Source: Streptomyces sp. NBC_00259
GTDB lineage: Bacteria; Actinomycetota; Actinomycetes; Streptomycetales; Streptomycetaceae
Assembly (NCBI RefSeq): GCF_036181745.1
Contig: NZ_CP108080.1
Span: forward strand, 5,273,501 to 5,337,500
Direction of reading: 5' to 3'
Length of the DNA: 64,000 nt
Position 1 is the stretch's first letter. Every line of letters begins with the position of its first letter. The notes below the pieces were generated by a model, which worked only from the letters and a program-made list of their open reading frames with translations, had not been told where the DNA came from and did no database searches. A program made the translations under genes and the position numbers. This document shows, in pieces, positions 35,423 to 44,954 of the stretch.

Positions 35423-36529
35423 GTGTCGACGTATGACTACTACACCAACCCGCCCCGGGAACCCGTCTGGTCCGTCCCGGCCGCCGGCGCCGCCCGCTTC
35501 AGCTGGGAGTACGGGGACGGACGCGACCGGCTGCTCGCCCTCTACCAGAAGGGCAAGGACAAGCAGTGGGACGGCGCCAAGCGCATCGACTGGGACCTGG
35601 AGGTCGATCCGTACGACCCCCTCGGAACCCCCGACGAAGCCCTCAGCCTCTACGGCACCCGCCACTGGTCGAAGATGACCGAGAAGGACAAGGGTGATCT
35701 GCGCCGGCACTACTCCTCCTGGCAGTTCAGCCAGTTCCTGCACGGCGAACAGGGCGCGATGGTCTGCGCCGCGCGGATCGTCGAGTCGGTGCCCGACCTC
35801 GACGCGAAGTTCTACTCCGCCACCCAGACCATGGACGAGGCCCGGCACGCCGAGATCTACGCCCGCTTCCTGCACGAGAAGATCGGGATGCTGTACCCGA
35901 TCAACGACAACCTCCAGGCCCTGCTCGGCGACACCCTGCGCGACTCCCGCTGGGACATGCCGTACCTCGGTATGCAGGTCCTCATCGAAGGGCTCGCCCT
36001 CGCCGCGTTCGGCATGATCCGCGACACGACCGAGAAGCCGCTGCCGAAACAGATCCTGGCGTACGTGATGCAGGACGAGGCCCGGCACGTCGCCTTCGGG
36101 CGGATGGCGCTGCGCGACCACTACAAGCAGCTCACGGATGTGGAGCTGCGCGAGCGCGAGGAATTCGTCATCGAGGGCTGCTATCTGATGCGGGACCGGA
36201 TCCGCGGGATCGAGGTGCTGGAGGACTTCGGCATCCCGAGGAAGGAGGCCGAGGAATACACCGAACAGTCCGAGTTCCTGCACCTCTTCCGCAAGCTGCT
36301 CTTCAGCCGGATCGTGCCGTGCGTCAAGGACATCGGACTGTGGGGCGAGCGGCTGCAGAAGGCGTACGTCGACATGGGCGTCTTCGAGCTCGGCGACTCC
36401 AACCTCGACCTGCTGATGAGCCAGGACGAGGAACTCGCGGAGCAACTGGACCGGGAGCGCTTCGCGGCGGAGGAGGCGGAACGGGTGGCCGAGGTGACCG
36501 AGGCGATCACCGAGGGCGGCGGCACCTGA
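35423..36529 (+). CDS. Ferritin-like diiron domain protein
   Basis: A 368-residue protein with a ribonucleotide-reductase-like four-helix diiron bundle: HGEQGAM, MDEARHAEIYARF, VLIEGLALAAFG and MQDEARHVAFGRMAL supply the Glu/His ligands. The C-terminus is acidic and helical. It starts at GTG 35423 after GCGAGGGAG. Members of this family are annotated ferritin-like or as putative oxygenases with unknown substrate. Its divergent pairing with an AurF-type oxygenase and a TetR gene suggests a common pathway. Confidence 0.85.
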   Translation: MSTYDYYTNPPREPVWSVPAAGAARFSWEYGDGRDRLLALYQKGKDKQWDGAKRIDWDLEVDPYDPLGTPDEALSLYGTRHWSKMTEKDKGDLRRHYSSWQFSQFLHGEQGAMVCAARIVESVPDLDAKFYSATQTMDEARHAEIYARFLHEKIGMLYPINDNLQALLGDTLRDSRWDMPYLGMQVLIEGLALAAFGMIRDTTEKPLPKQILAYVMQDEARHVAFGRMALRDHYKQLTDVELREREEFVIEGCYLMRDRIRGIEVLEDFGIPRKEAEEYTEQSEFLHLFRKLLFSRIVPCVKDIGLWGERLQKAYVDMGVFELGDSNLDLLMSQDEELAEQLDRERFAAEEAERVAEVTEAITEGGGT

Positions 36530-36590
36530 CCTGCGACGGGACGCTGTCCGTCCCGCCGTTCACCCGCCCCGCCTACTGGCCGTACATCCG

Positions 36591-38063
36591 TCAGGGACGC
36601 CGGGCCGGCGTCCTCAGTGCCTCGATCATCACCGCTCGGGCGATCGGCGCCGCGTCGCCGCCGCCGCTGATCTCGCCGCCCGCCGCCTCAGGGTCCTCGA
36701 CGACCACCGCGACCGCCACGGCAGGACGGGGCGCGTCGGGCTTCTGTGCCCAGGCGATGAACCAGGCGTACGGCGTCCCGGCGTTGCCGACGCCGTGCTG
36801 CGCGGTGCCCGTCTTCCCGCCCACGGTCACGCCGTCGATCAGCGCGCGCTTCCCGGTGCCCTTCTCGGCCGCCTCGATCATCAGCCGGCGCAGCTCCAGC
36901 GCCGTCGCCGGGAACATCGCCCGCCGGTACGACCGCCGTGGTGTCTCACGGACCGTGTCGCCGTCCCAGGTCGTCGTGCGGTCCACCAGATACGGGTGGG
37001 CCAGCTCGCCGCCGTTGGCGACGGCCGCCGCCACCATCGCCATCTGCAGCGGCGTGGCCGTCGTGTCGAACTGGCCGATGGACGACAGCGCCAGCTGGTC
37101 CACACTCATCCGCCGGTCGAAGTTGGACGGGGCCACCCCCGACGGAATCCGCAGCCCGCCGTCGTTGAACCCGAAGCGGCCCGCCGTCTCCAGCATCCCC
37201 TTCAGCCCCACCTTCACCCCCAGGTTCGCCATCACCGTGTTGCACGACCACTTGATCGCGTACTCCAGTGACGCCTTCCTGCAGCCGGGCACGGGGTTGG
37301 GCAGCGTGGTCCTGGTGCCCGGGATGGTGAAGGGGTCGGGAGTGTCGGTCGGGGTCCTCGCGTTCCTGACGGCCCGTGCCTCCAGCGCGGCCGCCGCCGT
37401 CACGATCTTGAACGCCGAGCCGGGCGGATACGTCTGCCGGACGGCCCGGTTGAGCATCGGGTGGTTCGCCGCCCCGTTGAGCCGCTGCCACGCCGCCGTG
37501 ACGTCCGCGCTGTTTCCGGACAGCAGCCCGGGGTCGTACGAGGGACTGCTGACCAGCGCCAGGATCCTTCCGGTCGACGGCTCGATCGCGACGACCGCCC
37601 CGCGCCTGCCGGCGAGTCCCGCGTAAGCGGCCTGCTGCATCGGCGCCCTGACGGTCGTGACGACCTTGCCGCCGGGCCGCTCGGAGCGGGTGAACTCGTT
37701 CCAGAACGGAAGCGGCGCGAGCATCGGGTCCGTACCGGCCAGCACCGCGTCCTCGGCGTGCTCCAGGAACGTCGTGCCGTACGTCTGCGAGGAGTAGCCG
37801 GTGACGGGGGCGTAGAGCGGTCCGTGCCGGTACGTGCGCTCGTACCGCAGCTGCTGGCCGGTGTCCTTGGAGCCCGTGACCGGCTGACCGCCCACCACGA
37901 TGTCGCCGCGCGGTTCGTCGTAACGCGCGATGGCCGGACGCCGGTTCGCCGGGCTGCCGTTGAGGGTGTCGGCCTGGAGGATCTGCACCCGCACGGCGTT
38001 CACGAGCAGCGCGGCGAGCAGGAAGAGGCTCAGCGCCGCCGCGCGCCGGATGTAGCGCGTCAT
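36591..38063 (-). CDS. Class B penicillin-binding protein (transpeptidase, FtsI/PBP2 type)
   Basis: A 490-residue membrane-anchored peptidoglycan transpeptidase. It has one N-terminal membrane helix (about 8-25), a dimerisation domain, then active-site motifs Ser216-x-x-Lys219 (PPGSAFK), Ser273-Cys-Asn275 and Lys417-Thr-Gly419. Its start overlaps the SEDS gene stop by four bases, so the cognate glycosyltransferase/transpeptidase pair is translationally coupled. It probably works in growth or sporulation-septum wall synthesis rather than as the main dcw FtsI. Confidence 0.95.
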   Translation of the reverse strand: MTRYIRRAAALSLFLLAALLVNAVRVQILQADTLNGSPANRRPAIARYDEPRGDIVVGGQPVTGSKDTGQQLRYERTYRHGPLYAPVTGYSSQTYGTTFLEHAEDAVLAGTDPMLAPLPFWNEFTRSERPGGKVVTTVRAPMQQAAYAGLAGRRGAVVAIEPSTGRILALVSSPSYDPGLLSGNSADVTAAWQRLNGAANHPMLNRAVRQTYPPGSAFKIVTAAAALEARAVRNARTPTDTPDPFTIPGTRTTLPNPVPGCRKASLEYAIKWSCNTVMANLGVKVGLKGMLETAGRFGFNDGGLRIPSGVAPSNFDRRMSVDQLALSSIGQFDTTATPLQMAMVAAAVANGGELAHPYLVDRTTTWDGDTVRETPRRSYRRAMFPATALELRRLMIEAAEKGTGKRALIDGVTVGGKTGTAQHGVGNAGTPYAWFIAWAQKPDAPRPAVAVAVVVEDPEAAGGEISGGGDAAPIARAVMIEALRTPARRP

Positions 38064-39463
38064 CGGGCCTCCTCCGGCGCGGCCGGCGACGCGGCCACGG
38101 CGGTGGGCGCGATGACGCCCGTCTCGACGGGCTCCGGGTGCGGCGCGCGGGCCGAGTCGCTGACGCGGATCAGCAGCGCCACGATGATCCAGTTGGTGAC
38201 GACCGACGAACCGCCCTGCGCGAGGAACGGCATGGCCATCCCGGTCAGCGGGATCAGCCCCGTCACCCCGCCCGCGATCACGAAGACCTGCACGGCGACG
38301 ATGGCGGCGAGTCCCACCGCCAGCAGCCGGCCGAAGGGGTCGCGCAGGTCGAGTCCCGCGCGGTAGCCGCGCGCCACCAGCAGCGCGTACAGCAGGAAGA
38401 GCGCGGTCAGTCCGGCCAGTCCCAGCTCCTCACCGGCCGTCGCCAGAATGAAGTCGGACTTGACGGCGAAGCCGATGAGGCTCGAATGGCCCGCGCCGAG
38501 CCCGCTGCCGAGGAACCCTCCGGCGGCGAACGAGAACATCGACTGGGCGAGCTGGCTCGGGCCCTGGCCGGCCGCGATCGACGCGTACGGATCGATCCAG
38601 GCCTCGACCCGGCTGTGCACATGCGGTTCGAACGCGCCCACGGCGAACGCCCCGACGGCCGCCAGCAGCAGTCCCACCACGATCCAGCCGGTTCTGCCGG
38701 TGGCGACGTAGAGCATGATCACGAAGAGGCCGAAGAACAGCAGCGAGGTGCCGAGATCCCGCTCCAGCACCAGCACGACCACGCTGATCAGCCAGATCGC
38801 GACGACCGGGCCGAGCACCCGGCCGGCGGGCAGACGGAGGCTGCGGATCCGCCGGCCGGTGTGGGCGAGGGCGTGGCGGTTGGCCGCCAGGTACGCGGCG
38901 AAGAACACCGCGAGCAGGATCTTGGCGAACTCGCCCGGCTGGAAGGAGAATCCGCCGATCCGGATCCAGATCCGGGCGCCGTTCACCGCCGGGAAGAGGA
39001 TCGGCACGATCATCAGCACCAGCGCGGCGGCCACCGAAAGGTAGGCGTAGCGCTGCAGCATCCGGTGGTCGCGCAGCAGGACGGCCACCGCGATGAAGAG
39101 CGCGACGCCGAGGGTGGACCAGATCAGCTGGGCGGGGGCGGCCCGGTCGGCCGGTGTCTCCAGATCGAGCCGGTAGATCAGCACCAGGCCCACGCCGTTG
39201 AGGAGGACCGCGATCGGGAGCAGCAGGGGGTCCGCGTAGGGAGCCCGGAGCCGTACGGCGAGATGGGCGAGCAGCGCGAGCAGACCGAGCCCGGCGCCGT
39301 AGGCGAGGGCGTCCGGAGGAACGGCGCCGTTCCTGGTGAGGCCGACGTCGACGTAGCCGTAGACGGAGACGAGGACGGCGCAGACGAGCAGCGAGAGCTC
39401 GACCCCCCGCCCATGTGCCGGGCGGGGTGCGGGCGGGGGAGTCTCCGCCGTCGTTGCGGTCAT
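38060..39463 (-). CDS. SEDS family (FtsW/RodA/SpoVE) peptidoglycan glycosyltransferase
   Basis: A 467-residue polytopic membrane protein with about ten helices. SEDS signatures include VNGARIWIRIGGFSFQPGEFAKI, WIDPYA..GQGPSQLAQSMFSFAAGGFLGSGLGAG and GMAMPFLAQGGSSVVTNW. It polymerises lipid II glycan strands with its partner PBP, encoded next with a 4-bp overlap. An upstream TTG at 39472 is possible. The ATG at 39463 was chosen, but neither has a clear ribosome-binding site. Confidence 0.95.
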   Translation of the reverse strand: MTATTAETPPPAPRPAHGRGVELSLLVCAVLVSVYGYVDVGLTRNGAVPPDALAYGAGLGLLALLAHLAVRLRAPYADPLLLPIAVLLNGVGLVLIYRLDLETPADRAAPAQLIWSTLGVALFIAVAVLLRDHRMLQRYAYLSVAAALVLMIVPILFPAVNGARIWIRIGGFSFQPGEFAKILLAVFFAAYLAANRHALAHTGRRIRSLRLPAGRVLGPVVAIWLISVVVLVLERDLGTSLLFFGLFVIMLYVATGRTGWIVVGLLLAAVGAFAVGAFEPHVHSRVEAWIDPYASIAAGQGPSQLAQSMFSFAAGGFLGSGLGAGHSSLIGFAVKSDFILATAGEELGLAGLTALFLLYALLVARGYRAGLDLRDPFGRLLAVGLAAIVAVQVFVIAGGVTGLIPLTGMAMPFLAQGGSSVVTNWIIVALLIRVSDSARAPHPEPVETGVIAPTAVAASPAAPEEAR

Positions 39464-39489
39464 GCGACGCAACGTAGCAAGCGGGGGTG

Positions 39490-40935
39490 TTATGTCTGCC
39501 TATCTGTGGACTCTGCCCGCTCCATGTCGGTGTGGTCGGTGGCACGGTCGTCGTCGGCACGGTCGACGGCGTGGTCGGCGGCGGTGTCGGTCTCGACGGC
39601 GGAGTGGTCGTCGGCGGCGGTGTCGGACTCCGGACAGTCCGCGAGGTGGACGTACTCGGGCAGCGTCAGCCGGGCGACCGCCCCGCCCTCCTGCGCGTTC
39701 CCGAACTCCAGCTCCGCGCCGATCACCGCCGCCTGTCCCACCGCGATCGTGAGCCCCAGGCCATGGCCCTTGCCACCCGACTCCGTACGGAAGCGCTGCG
39801 GGCCGTGCTCCAGCAGGTACTCCGGATAGCCCGTGCCGTGGTCCCGGACCGACACCACCGGCCCGTCCACCGACACCACCACCGGCCGCTCGCCGTGCTT
39901 GTGGGCATTGGCGATCAGATTGCCGAGCACCCGCTCGAGGCGACGCTTGTCCGTCTCGACACGCGTCGCGCGGACGATCAGCAGATCCGTTTCTGCACCG
40001 GAGGAACGCGACATCCGCACGACCCGCTCGGCCAGCGGCACCAGTTCGTGGATGTCGAGATCGACCGTCTCCCCGCCCGCGTCCAGCCGCGATATCTCCA
40101 GCAGGTCCTCGGTCAGCGCCCGCATCGTTCGCACCCGGTCCCGCACCAGCTCCGCCGGACGGCCCGGCGGCAGCAGCTCGGCCGCCGCGGACAGTCCCGT
40201 CAGAGGAGTACGCAGCTCGTGCGCCACGTCCGCGGTGAAGCGCTGCTCGCTCAGCAGCTTGCCCTGCAGCGTGGAGGCCATCGTGTCCAGTGCGCCGGAG
40301 ACCGTGGCGACCTCGTCCTCGGGACGCGAAGGATCCTTCGTACGGGGGTCGTTGACGCGCGCGTCCAGGTCGCCGGCGCTGATCCGCCGTGCCACTTGCG
40401 CCGTCAGATGGAGCCGGCGCGTGACCCGGGTCACCGCGAACGCGCCCATCAGCAGCGTCGTACCGATGGCCAGCACCGAGGAGCCGAGGATGGCCCGGTC
40501 GAGACCCGTGATCGTCTGCGCGCTCAGCGAGTAGTCGATCCGTACGGCGAGCGCACGGCCGTCCGCCGGGCCCGCCGCCCACATCGTCGGCCGCCCGTCG
40601 ACGTCGGAGACCACCGTGCCGCGCTGTCCGCGCAGCGCGAGCGCCCGCAGCTCGGCCGGCAGGCCCGGCGGATCCACCGCGCCGAACCGGCCCATCGGCT
40701 CGCCGGCCTCGTACGCCTCGGTCATGTCCTCCAGCTTGGACAGCGCCTTCTCGCGGGCCTGGTCGACCGTCTGGCGCGTCACGGACACATGCACCAGCGC
40801 GCCGAGCAGCGCCGCGAGCGCACAGCACATGACGGCGATGAAGACGGCGGCCTTCCAGGTGAGCGTGGCGGTCCAGGCGGGCAGCCGAGGGCGGCGCGGC
40901 CGCCTACGGCGGCGGGTCACGGGGCGACGGCTCAT
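39490..40935 (-). CDS. Orphan HAMP sensor histidine kinase in a cell-wall operon
   Basis: A 481-residue kinase. A very basic N-terminus precedes TM1 (about 30-51), an extracellular sensor loop (about 52-148), TM2 (149-169), HAMP, the H-box with His239 (DVAHELRTPLTG) and an HATPase with NLIANAHKHG and GKGHGLGLTI. The C-terminal tail (about 430-481) is Asp/Ala/Thr-rich and low-complexity. Its start overlaps the stop of the lipoprotein gene by four bases. No response regulator gene is adjacent, so its partner is elsewhere. It stops at TAA. Confidence 0.92.
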   Translation of the reverse strand: MSRRPVTRRRRRPRRPRLPAWTATLTWKAAVFIAVMCCALAALLGALVHVSVTRQTVDQAREKALSKLEDMTEAYEAGEPMGRFGAVDPPGLPAELRALALRGQRGTVVSDVDGRPTMWAAGPADGRALAVRIDYSLSAQTITGLDRAILGSSVLAIGTTLLMGAFAVTRVTRRLHLTAQVARRISAGDLDARVNDPRTKDPSRPEDEVATVSGALDTMASTLQGKLLSEQRFTADVAHELRTPLTGLSAAAELLPPGRPAELVRDRVRTMRALTEDLLEISRLDAGGETVDLDIHELVPLAERVVRMSRSSGAETDLLIVRATRVETDKRRLERVLGNLIANAHKHGERPVVVSVDGPVVSVRDHGTGYPEYLLEHGPQRFRTESGGKGHGLGLTIAVGQAAVIGAELEFGNAQEGGAVARLTLPEYVHLADCPESDTAADDHSAVETDTAADHAVDRADDDRATDHTDMERAESTDRQT

Positions 40936-41639
40936 CGGGCGTCCGCCGGCGGCTCGGTGGCTCCGGGCCTGGACGGCTTGACCCGGATGATCTCGTCGCG
41001 GGCGGGAAGCATCGCCCGCTGCTGCTCGTCCCAGGACCAGGCCGTGCGGTACTCGTACCCGGGGATCCCCGCGGAGACGGCACGCAGGATCAGGTCACGG
41101 CCCGCCAGCTCGACGCTGACGATCGGCTCCACGTCGGACATGATGCGCGTCAGCCCGCCCTTCTCCGGCATGTACACCCGGATCGCGGTCTGCTGTCCGG
41201 GCATCGTGATGCCGACGATCAGCTCGTCCTTCCCGTCGCCGGTGAGATCCCGGTAGTACGGCTTGAGCACGGGGCAGGCCTTCGGCCGCTTCTTGCAGTC
41301 GCGGATCTGCTGCGCGGTCCGCTCGTAGAGCCCGTCGGAGCCGGTGACCCGGCCGGGGTGGGCGGCGACCTCCGCCTGGACGACGGCGACCGGGTCCACC
41401 GCGTGCACATCGCCGCCCGGCGCCTGGATGCCGGGGATGTGCTCGGTGTCACTCTCGCCGTAGTCGACCGGGGGCGCGGAGATCGGCGGCAGCTCGGGCC
41501 ACAGCTGGACGGGCCCGACCGCGGTCGGGGTGGCGCCGGCACTCTCCAGCTCACCCGCGTTGCCGCAGCCGGACAGCAACAGCGCGGCGACGAAGGCCGC
41601 GCCGATGACGGTGCGGGGACGTATGTGGGGGCGGGGCAA
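40932..41639 (-). CDS. Lipoprotein, first gene of the kinase/SEDS/PBP operon
   Basis: A 235-residue lipoprotein with a perfect lipobox LLLSGC (Cys25) after a basic N-region and hydrophobic helix. The mature part has two small conserved blocks (DLTGDGKDELIVGITMPG; PGYEYRTAWSWDEQQ) and resembles FG-GAP/VCBS-like surface folds. The start is inferred as TTG 41639, with AGGA about ten bases upstream, because no ATG/GTG fits. It probably modulates the kinase that overlaps it by four bases. Confidence 0.8.
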   Translation of the reverse strand: MPRPHIRPRTVIGAAFVAALLLSGCGNAGELESAGATPTAVGPVQLWPELPPISAPPVDYGESDTEHIPGIQAPGGDVHAVDPVAVVQAEVAAHPGRVTGSDGLYERTAQQIRDCKKRPKACPVLKPYYRDLTGDGKDELIVGITMPGQQTAIRVYMPEKGGLTRIMSDVEPIVSVELAGRDLILRAVSAGIPGYEYRTAWSWDEQQRAMLPARDEIIRVKPSRPGATEPPADAR

Positions 41640-42013
41640 GGGAGGTCCTGGGGGATGTCGGTTCGGGCGCTGGCCGTTCCCAAGAGTACGGAAGTCTGAT
41701 TTGTGCGGGTTGGGGTAGGTGGCGGTGCCCCGCCGGGACCCGGCAGGGGACAGGCCCGTCGCGGGGAAACGACTCCCGGTCGGCCCGATGGCGAGGAGTC
41801 CCGCACCGGTCGCGCCGTTGCGAGGAGTCCGGCACCGTCGGCCCGTTGTGGGGAGTCCGGCACCGGTCGGCCCGTTGTGAGGAGTCCCGCACCGGTCGGG
41901 CCCATGGCGGGGAAGCCGGCCGGGCGGGACGGTCCGCAGCGGCGGGCTGCGCAGGGCTGCCCGTGGCGGGGAGCCCTGCTGCCGTCGGGCGAGCGTGTGC
42001 CGAGAGCGGCACG
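41640..42013. other. Gene-free spacer with tandem 29-bp repeats
   Basis: This spacer lies between the HEAT-repeat gene (stop 42014) and the lipoprotein gene (start 41639), both on the minus strand. Apart from the repeat array at 41761-41907 I see no gene. The lipoprotein operon promoter should be here. Confidence 0.5.
41761..41907. repeat. Imperfect 29-30 bp tandem repeat, about five units
   Basis: Units at 41761-41790 (diverged), 41791-41820, 41821-41849, 41850-41878 and 41879-41907 share a core reading GGAGTCCsGCACCGGTCGG followed by CCGTTG-like sequence. A degraded sixth unit may follow. There are no spacers of constant length, so it is not a CRISPR. Confidence 0.88.
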
Positions 42014-43987
42014 TCAGTCGGTCCCGGACGCGAGCGCCGCGCGGCACAGGGACAGCAGGCGTTCGTCCTGCTCGATGTCGTGGCTGCCCGAGCCGCCGTC
42101 GAGGACGTTGTGGCGGCGCGGGCGAGAGAGTTCCGCGCGCAGGAGCGGGACGGCGGGCGCCGCGGCGGGGCCCATCTCGGCGAGGCACTCGGCGATCTCG
42201 ACCCGCCCGTACCGGTTCTCCTCCCAGGCCGTACGCAGCACCGGAAGGGACTCCCCGGCCCCACCGGTGACCCGCCACAGTGCCACCGCCGCGTCCATCC
42301 GCAGCCACCGCTCCGGCGACGTGAGCAGTCCGCGCAGCGCGGGCGCCGCGTCGACCGCCGCGGGGCCCACCGCGCCGAGCGCGGCCGCGGCGGACCGGCG
42401 CTCGTCGGGGCCGTCGGCGGCCAGGAGTTCGCGGAGCGCCGGCAGGACGGCGGCGCCGTCGCCCGTGACGGCCCACAGCGCGCGGGCCGCGGCCGCCACG
42501 AGCGACGAGGACGGGCTCCGCAGCAGCGCACGCAGTTCGGGCGCGGCCGCGGCCGCCGCGGGCCCGAACGCCGTGAGCGCACGCAGCGCCGACTCGGTCA
42601 CCCACTCCCCGCCCCGCGCCGGCGCACCGCGCAGCACCCGCAGCACCTCGGGCAGCGCCTCCGTGGCCCGCGCCCCGGCCAGCGCGGACAGCAGGGGCGC
42701 GGCCCGGTCGAAGAGCTGCTCGTCCAGGGCGACCTCGCCGAGCCGGCGCCGCAGCACCGGTGCGAGCGGCGCGGCCCGGGTACCGAGATACGGCACCGCG
42801 AACGCGGCGTCACGCGGCAGGTCCGGCTGCTCCAGCGCCTCGGCGAGCGCCGGAAGGGCCCGGGCGTCGCCGAGCCGGGCGAGCGCGACCAGCGCGCGGT
42901 GGTCGTCGGTGGCGCCCATCCGCGTCGCGAGCGCGTCGGCCGCGGGCAGCGCCAGCCCGAAGAGGCTCTCCAGGAGGCTGGCCGCGGCGCCCCGCAGCAG
43001 CGGATCGGGGTCGCCGAGCTGCGCTCCGACGAGCCGTACGACCTCGTCGTACGCACCGCGCCAGGCCCGGATCAGCCCGTGGCACATCCATACGGCGTCC
43101 GTGCGCTGCGCCGGGTCGGCACTGGTCAGCTGGCCGGTGAGCAGCGCGATCCGGTCGTCCACGCGGTCGCCGAGCGCCGAGTGCAGAGTCCGCAGCAGAT
43201 CGTCCGCCCAGGGCGCCGCCCCCGGCCCGGAACCGCCACCGTCCCCCGACGACGGGACCCCGGGCCCGTCGGTGGCCCGCAGCAGCGCGGTCGCCGTGGA
43301 CGCGATGTCGTCGGGCAGGCGGCCCGGCGCGCAGCGCGCGAGCTGGGTCAGCGCGGCCAGCCGCAGGCCCGGCGACCGGTCGGGCGCCAGCAGTGTGGTC
43401 AGCCAGACGACCGCCTCGGCACGCAGCGACTCATGGCGCAGCGCGATCCGCCCCACCGCCTCGACCAGCGCGAGCCGCACCTCCGTGTCGGGTTCCCCGG
43501 CCAGCCGGTCCCGGAGCAGGACGAGCACCTGGGCCGGGTCGCCGTGCAGCATCGCCAGCGCGCACGGCGCGGCGAGCCGCACCCCGGCGTCCGGGTCGTC
43601 CAGCAGCCCGAGGAACACGTCCGCGCCCGCGGCGACCGCGGCCGCCGCCATCGCGTAGTTCGCTGCGTCCTCGAACTCCTCGTCCTCCGGGTCGAGTTCG
43701 TCGCCGTCGAGGTCGATGCCCCCGATGCTCGTGAGCAACTCCACGACCGCGCCGCGGTCCTGGACCTCGGGGCTCGCGACCAGTTCGAGCAGGAAGGGGA
43801 TGCAGGCCAGCGTCGAGTCGTACACGTCGCCCTGGTGGTGCACCGCGGCGTAGATCCCGTCGAGCGCGCTCTCCCGCTCCGCCGGATCCGCCGAGGCGAG
43901 CCCCCGCAGCAGCCCGGGGACATCGTCCGCCGATCCGTACGCATGTCCCATCGAGGCCCAGTCGACCTCGTCGATCCCCGTGAACAC
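42014..43987 (-). CDS. HEAT-repeat protein
   Basis: A 657-residue, nearly all-helical protein made of tandem HEAT/armadillo-like repeats (LLGDRxDxxVRLAAxxAL patterns such as DDPDAGVRLAAPCALAML, GEPDTEVRLALVEAVGRI, DPLLRGAAASLLESLFG). Such proteins are solenoid scaffolds. There is no catalytic motif or signal. The GTG at 43987 follows GGGAGGG and begins VFTGIDEVDWASMGHAYGSA, the usual start of this Streptomyces family. The function is unknown. Confidence 0.9.
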   Translation of the reverse strand: MFTGIDEVDWASMGHAYGSADDVPGLLRGLASADPAERESALDGIYAAVHHQGDVYDSTLACIPFLLELVASPEVQDRGAVVELLTSIGGIDLDGDELDPEDEEFEDAANYAMAAAAVAAGADVFLGLLDDPDAGVRLAAPCALAMLHGDPAQVLVLLRDRLAGEPDTEVRLALVEAVGRIALRHESLRAEAVVWLTTLLAPDRSPGLRLAALTQLARCAPGRLPDDIASTATALLRATDGPGVPSSGDGGGSGPGAAPWADDLLRTLHSALGDRVDDRIALLTGQLTSADPAQRTDAVWMCHGLIRAWRGAYDEVVRLVGAQLGDPDPLLRGAAASLLESLFGLALPAADALATRMGATDDHRALVALARLGDARALPALAEALEQPDLPRDAAFAVPYLGTRAAPLAPVLRRRLGEVALDEQLFDRAAPLLSALAGARATEALPEVLRVLRGAPARGGEWVTESALRALTAFGPAAAAAAPELRALLRSPSSSLVAAAARALWAVTGDGAAVLPALRELLAADGPDERRSAAAALGAVGPAAVDAAPALRGLLTSPERWLRMDAAVALWRVTGGAGESLPVLRTAWEENRYGRVEIAECLAEMGPAAAPAVPLLRAELSRPRRHNVLDGGSGSHDIEQDERLLSLCRAALASGTD

Positions 43988-44100
43988 GCCGTTCCCTCCC
44001 GCGAGCCAGGTGCTTGGGGAGAGTGTGCACCAGGACGGCGGCAACCCACCCCGCGTGAGTCGGCCCGGGATGTTGCCCGCGCCGCCCCAGGGCTGTTCCC

Positions 44101-44911
44101 ATGGTCGTCGGGGTGGTGATGGGGATGACCGGACTGCGCGTCACACCGGTACGGACGTACGGGCGTTCACGGCTCTACGTCAGCCTTCCCGGTGGCCGGT
44201 GCGTGGCCTGGTACGACCGGGACGCGAACCGGGTCAGTCTGGCCCTGGCCGAACTCCGCGAGGAGGCCCTCGCCGCGCTCGCCCCGTACCTCACGGGTGA
44301 GGTGAGCGTCGGCCCGCCGCCCGTGCCGACCGCCGACGATCTGGCCAGGCTGTCCCTGCACCCGGACGAGGACCTGGCGCCGAACCGTCCGGGGGGCCCT
44401 GCGGCACGCGCTCGACCGGTCCGGCCGGCGTCGCGATCCGCGGCGCGCCGAACTGGCCGCGCACGAACTGCTCGGCACGGAGCTGGAGCGTCTGGAGGAC
44501 GCCGGCTGGCGGGTGCTGCATGCGGTGCCGCTGCCCGGCGAAGCCCGGATCGACCATCTGCTGGTCGGCCCGGCGGGCGTGCTGGCGCTGCGGACGCTCG
44601 CGGCCCGTGGACGGCGCCTGCGGATCACGGGGGAGTCGGCCGCGGTGGGCCGTGACCGGCCCGTACCGGAGCTGCGCCTGGCCCGCCGAGGTGCCGAGCG
44701 GGCCTCGTTCGCGCTGGCCACGGCCGTACGGCCGGTGCTCGCGGTCGTCGGGGCCGCGCGGCTCGTCGCCGAGCCGGCCCCGCCGGACGTCCGGATCCTC
44801 GCCGAGGGCGACGTGGCGGGCCTCGCCCGTCTCGGCGGCGTACTGAAACCCTCCGACATCGAGTCGCTGTACGGGCGCGCCCGCAACCGCCGTACCTGGC
44901 TGCGGGCGTGA
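44101..44911 (+). pseudogene. NERD-domain protein split by a +1 frameshift
   Basis: Two overlapping frames together form one protein of about 269 residues. The first frame (from 44101, or ATG 44119/44125) encodes LRVTPVRTYGRSRLYVSL through HPDEDLAPNRPG. The second encodes LRHALDRSGRRRDPRRAELAAHELLGTELE, DAGWRVLHAVPLPGEARIDHLLVGPAGVLAL (nuclease-related NERD core) and PSDIESLYGRARNRRTWLRA. Removing one G from the six-G run at 44391-44396 joins them exactly (NRPG-ALRHALD). It is either a recent frameshift mutation or a homopolymer sequencing error. The DNA-processing role suggested by NERD is inference. Confidence 0.78.
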
Positions 44912-44954
44912 CCGTACGGCTCGACACGGAACCGCTCCAGGTCAGTACACCTGG

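Noticed and set aside
41761..41907. Possible CRISPR array
   Set aside because: The 29-bp units are directly adjacent and diverged, with no unique spacers and no cas genes nearby.
44101..44911. Programmed ribosomal frameshift in the NERD gene
   Set aside because: There is no evident stimulatory structure or known slippery heptamer role. A mutation or homopolymer read error is simpler.
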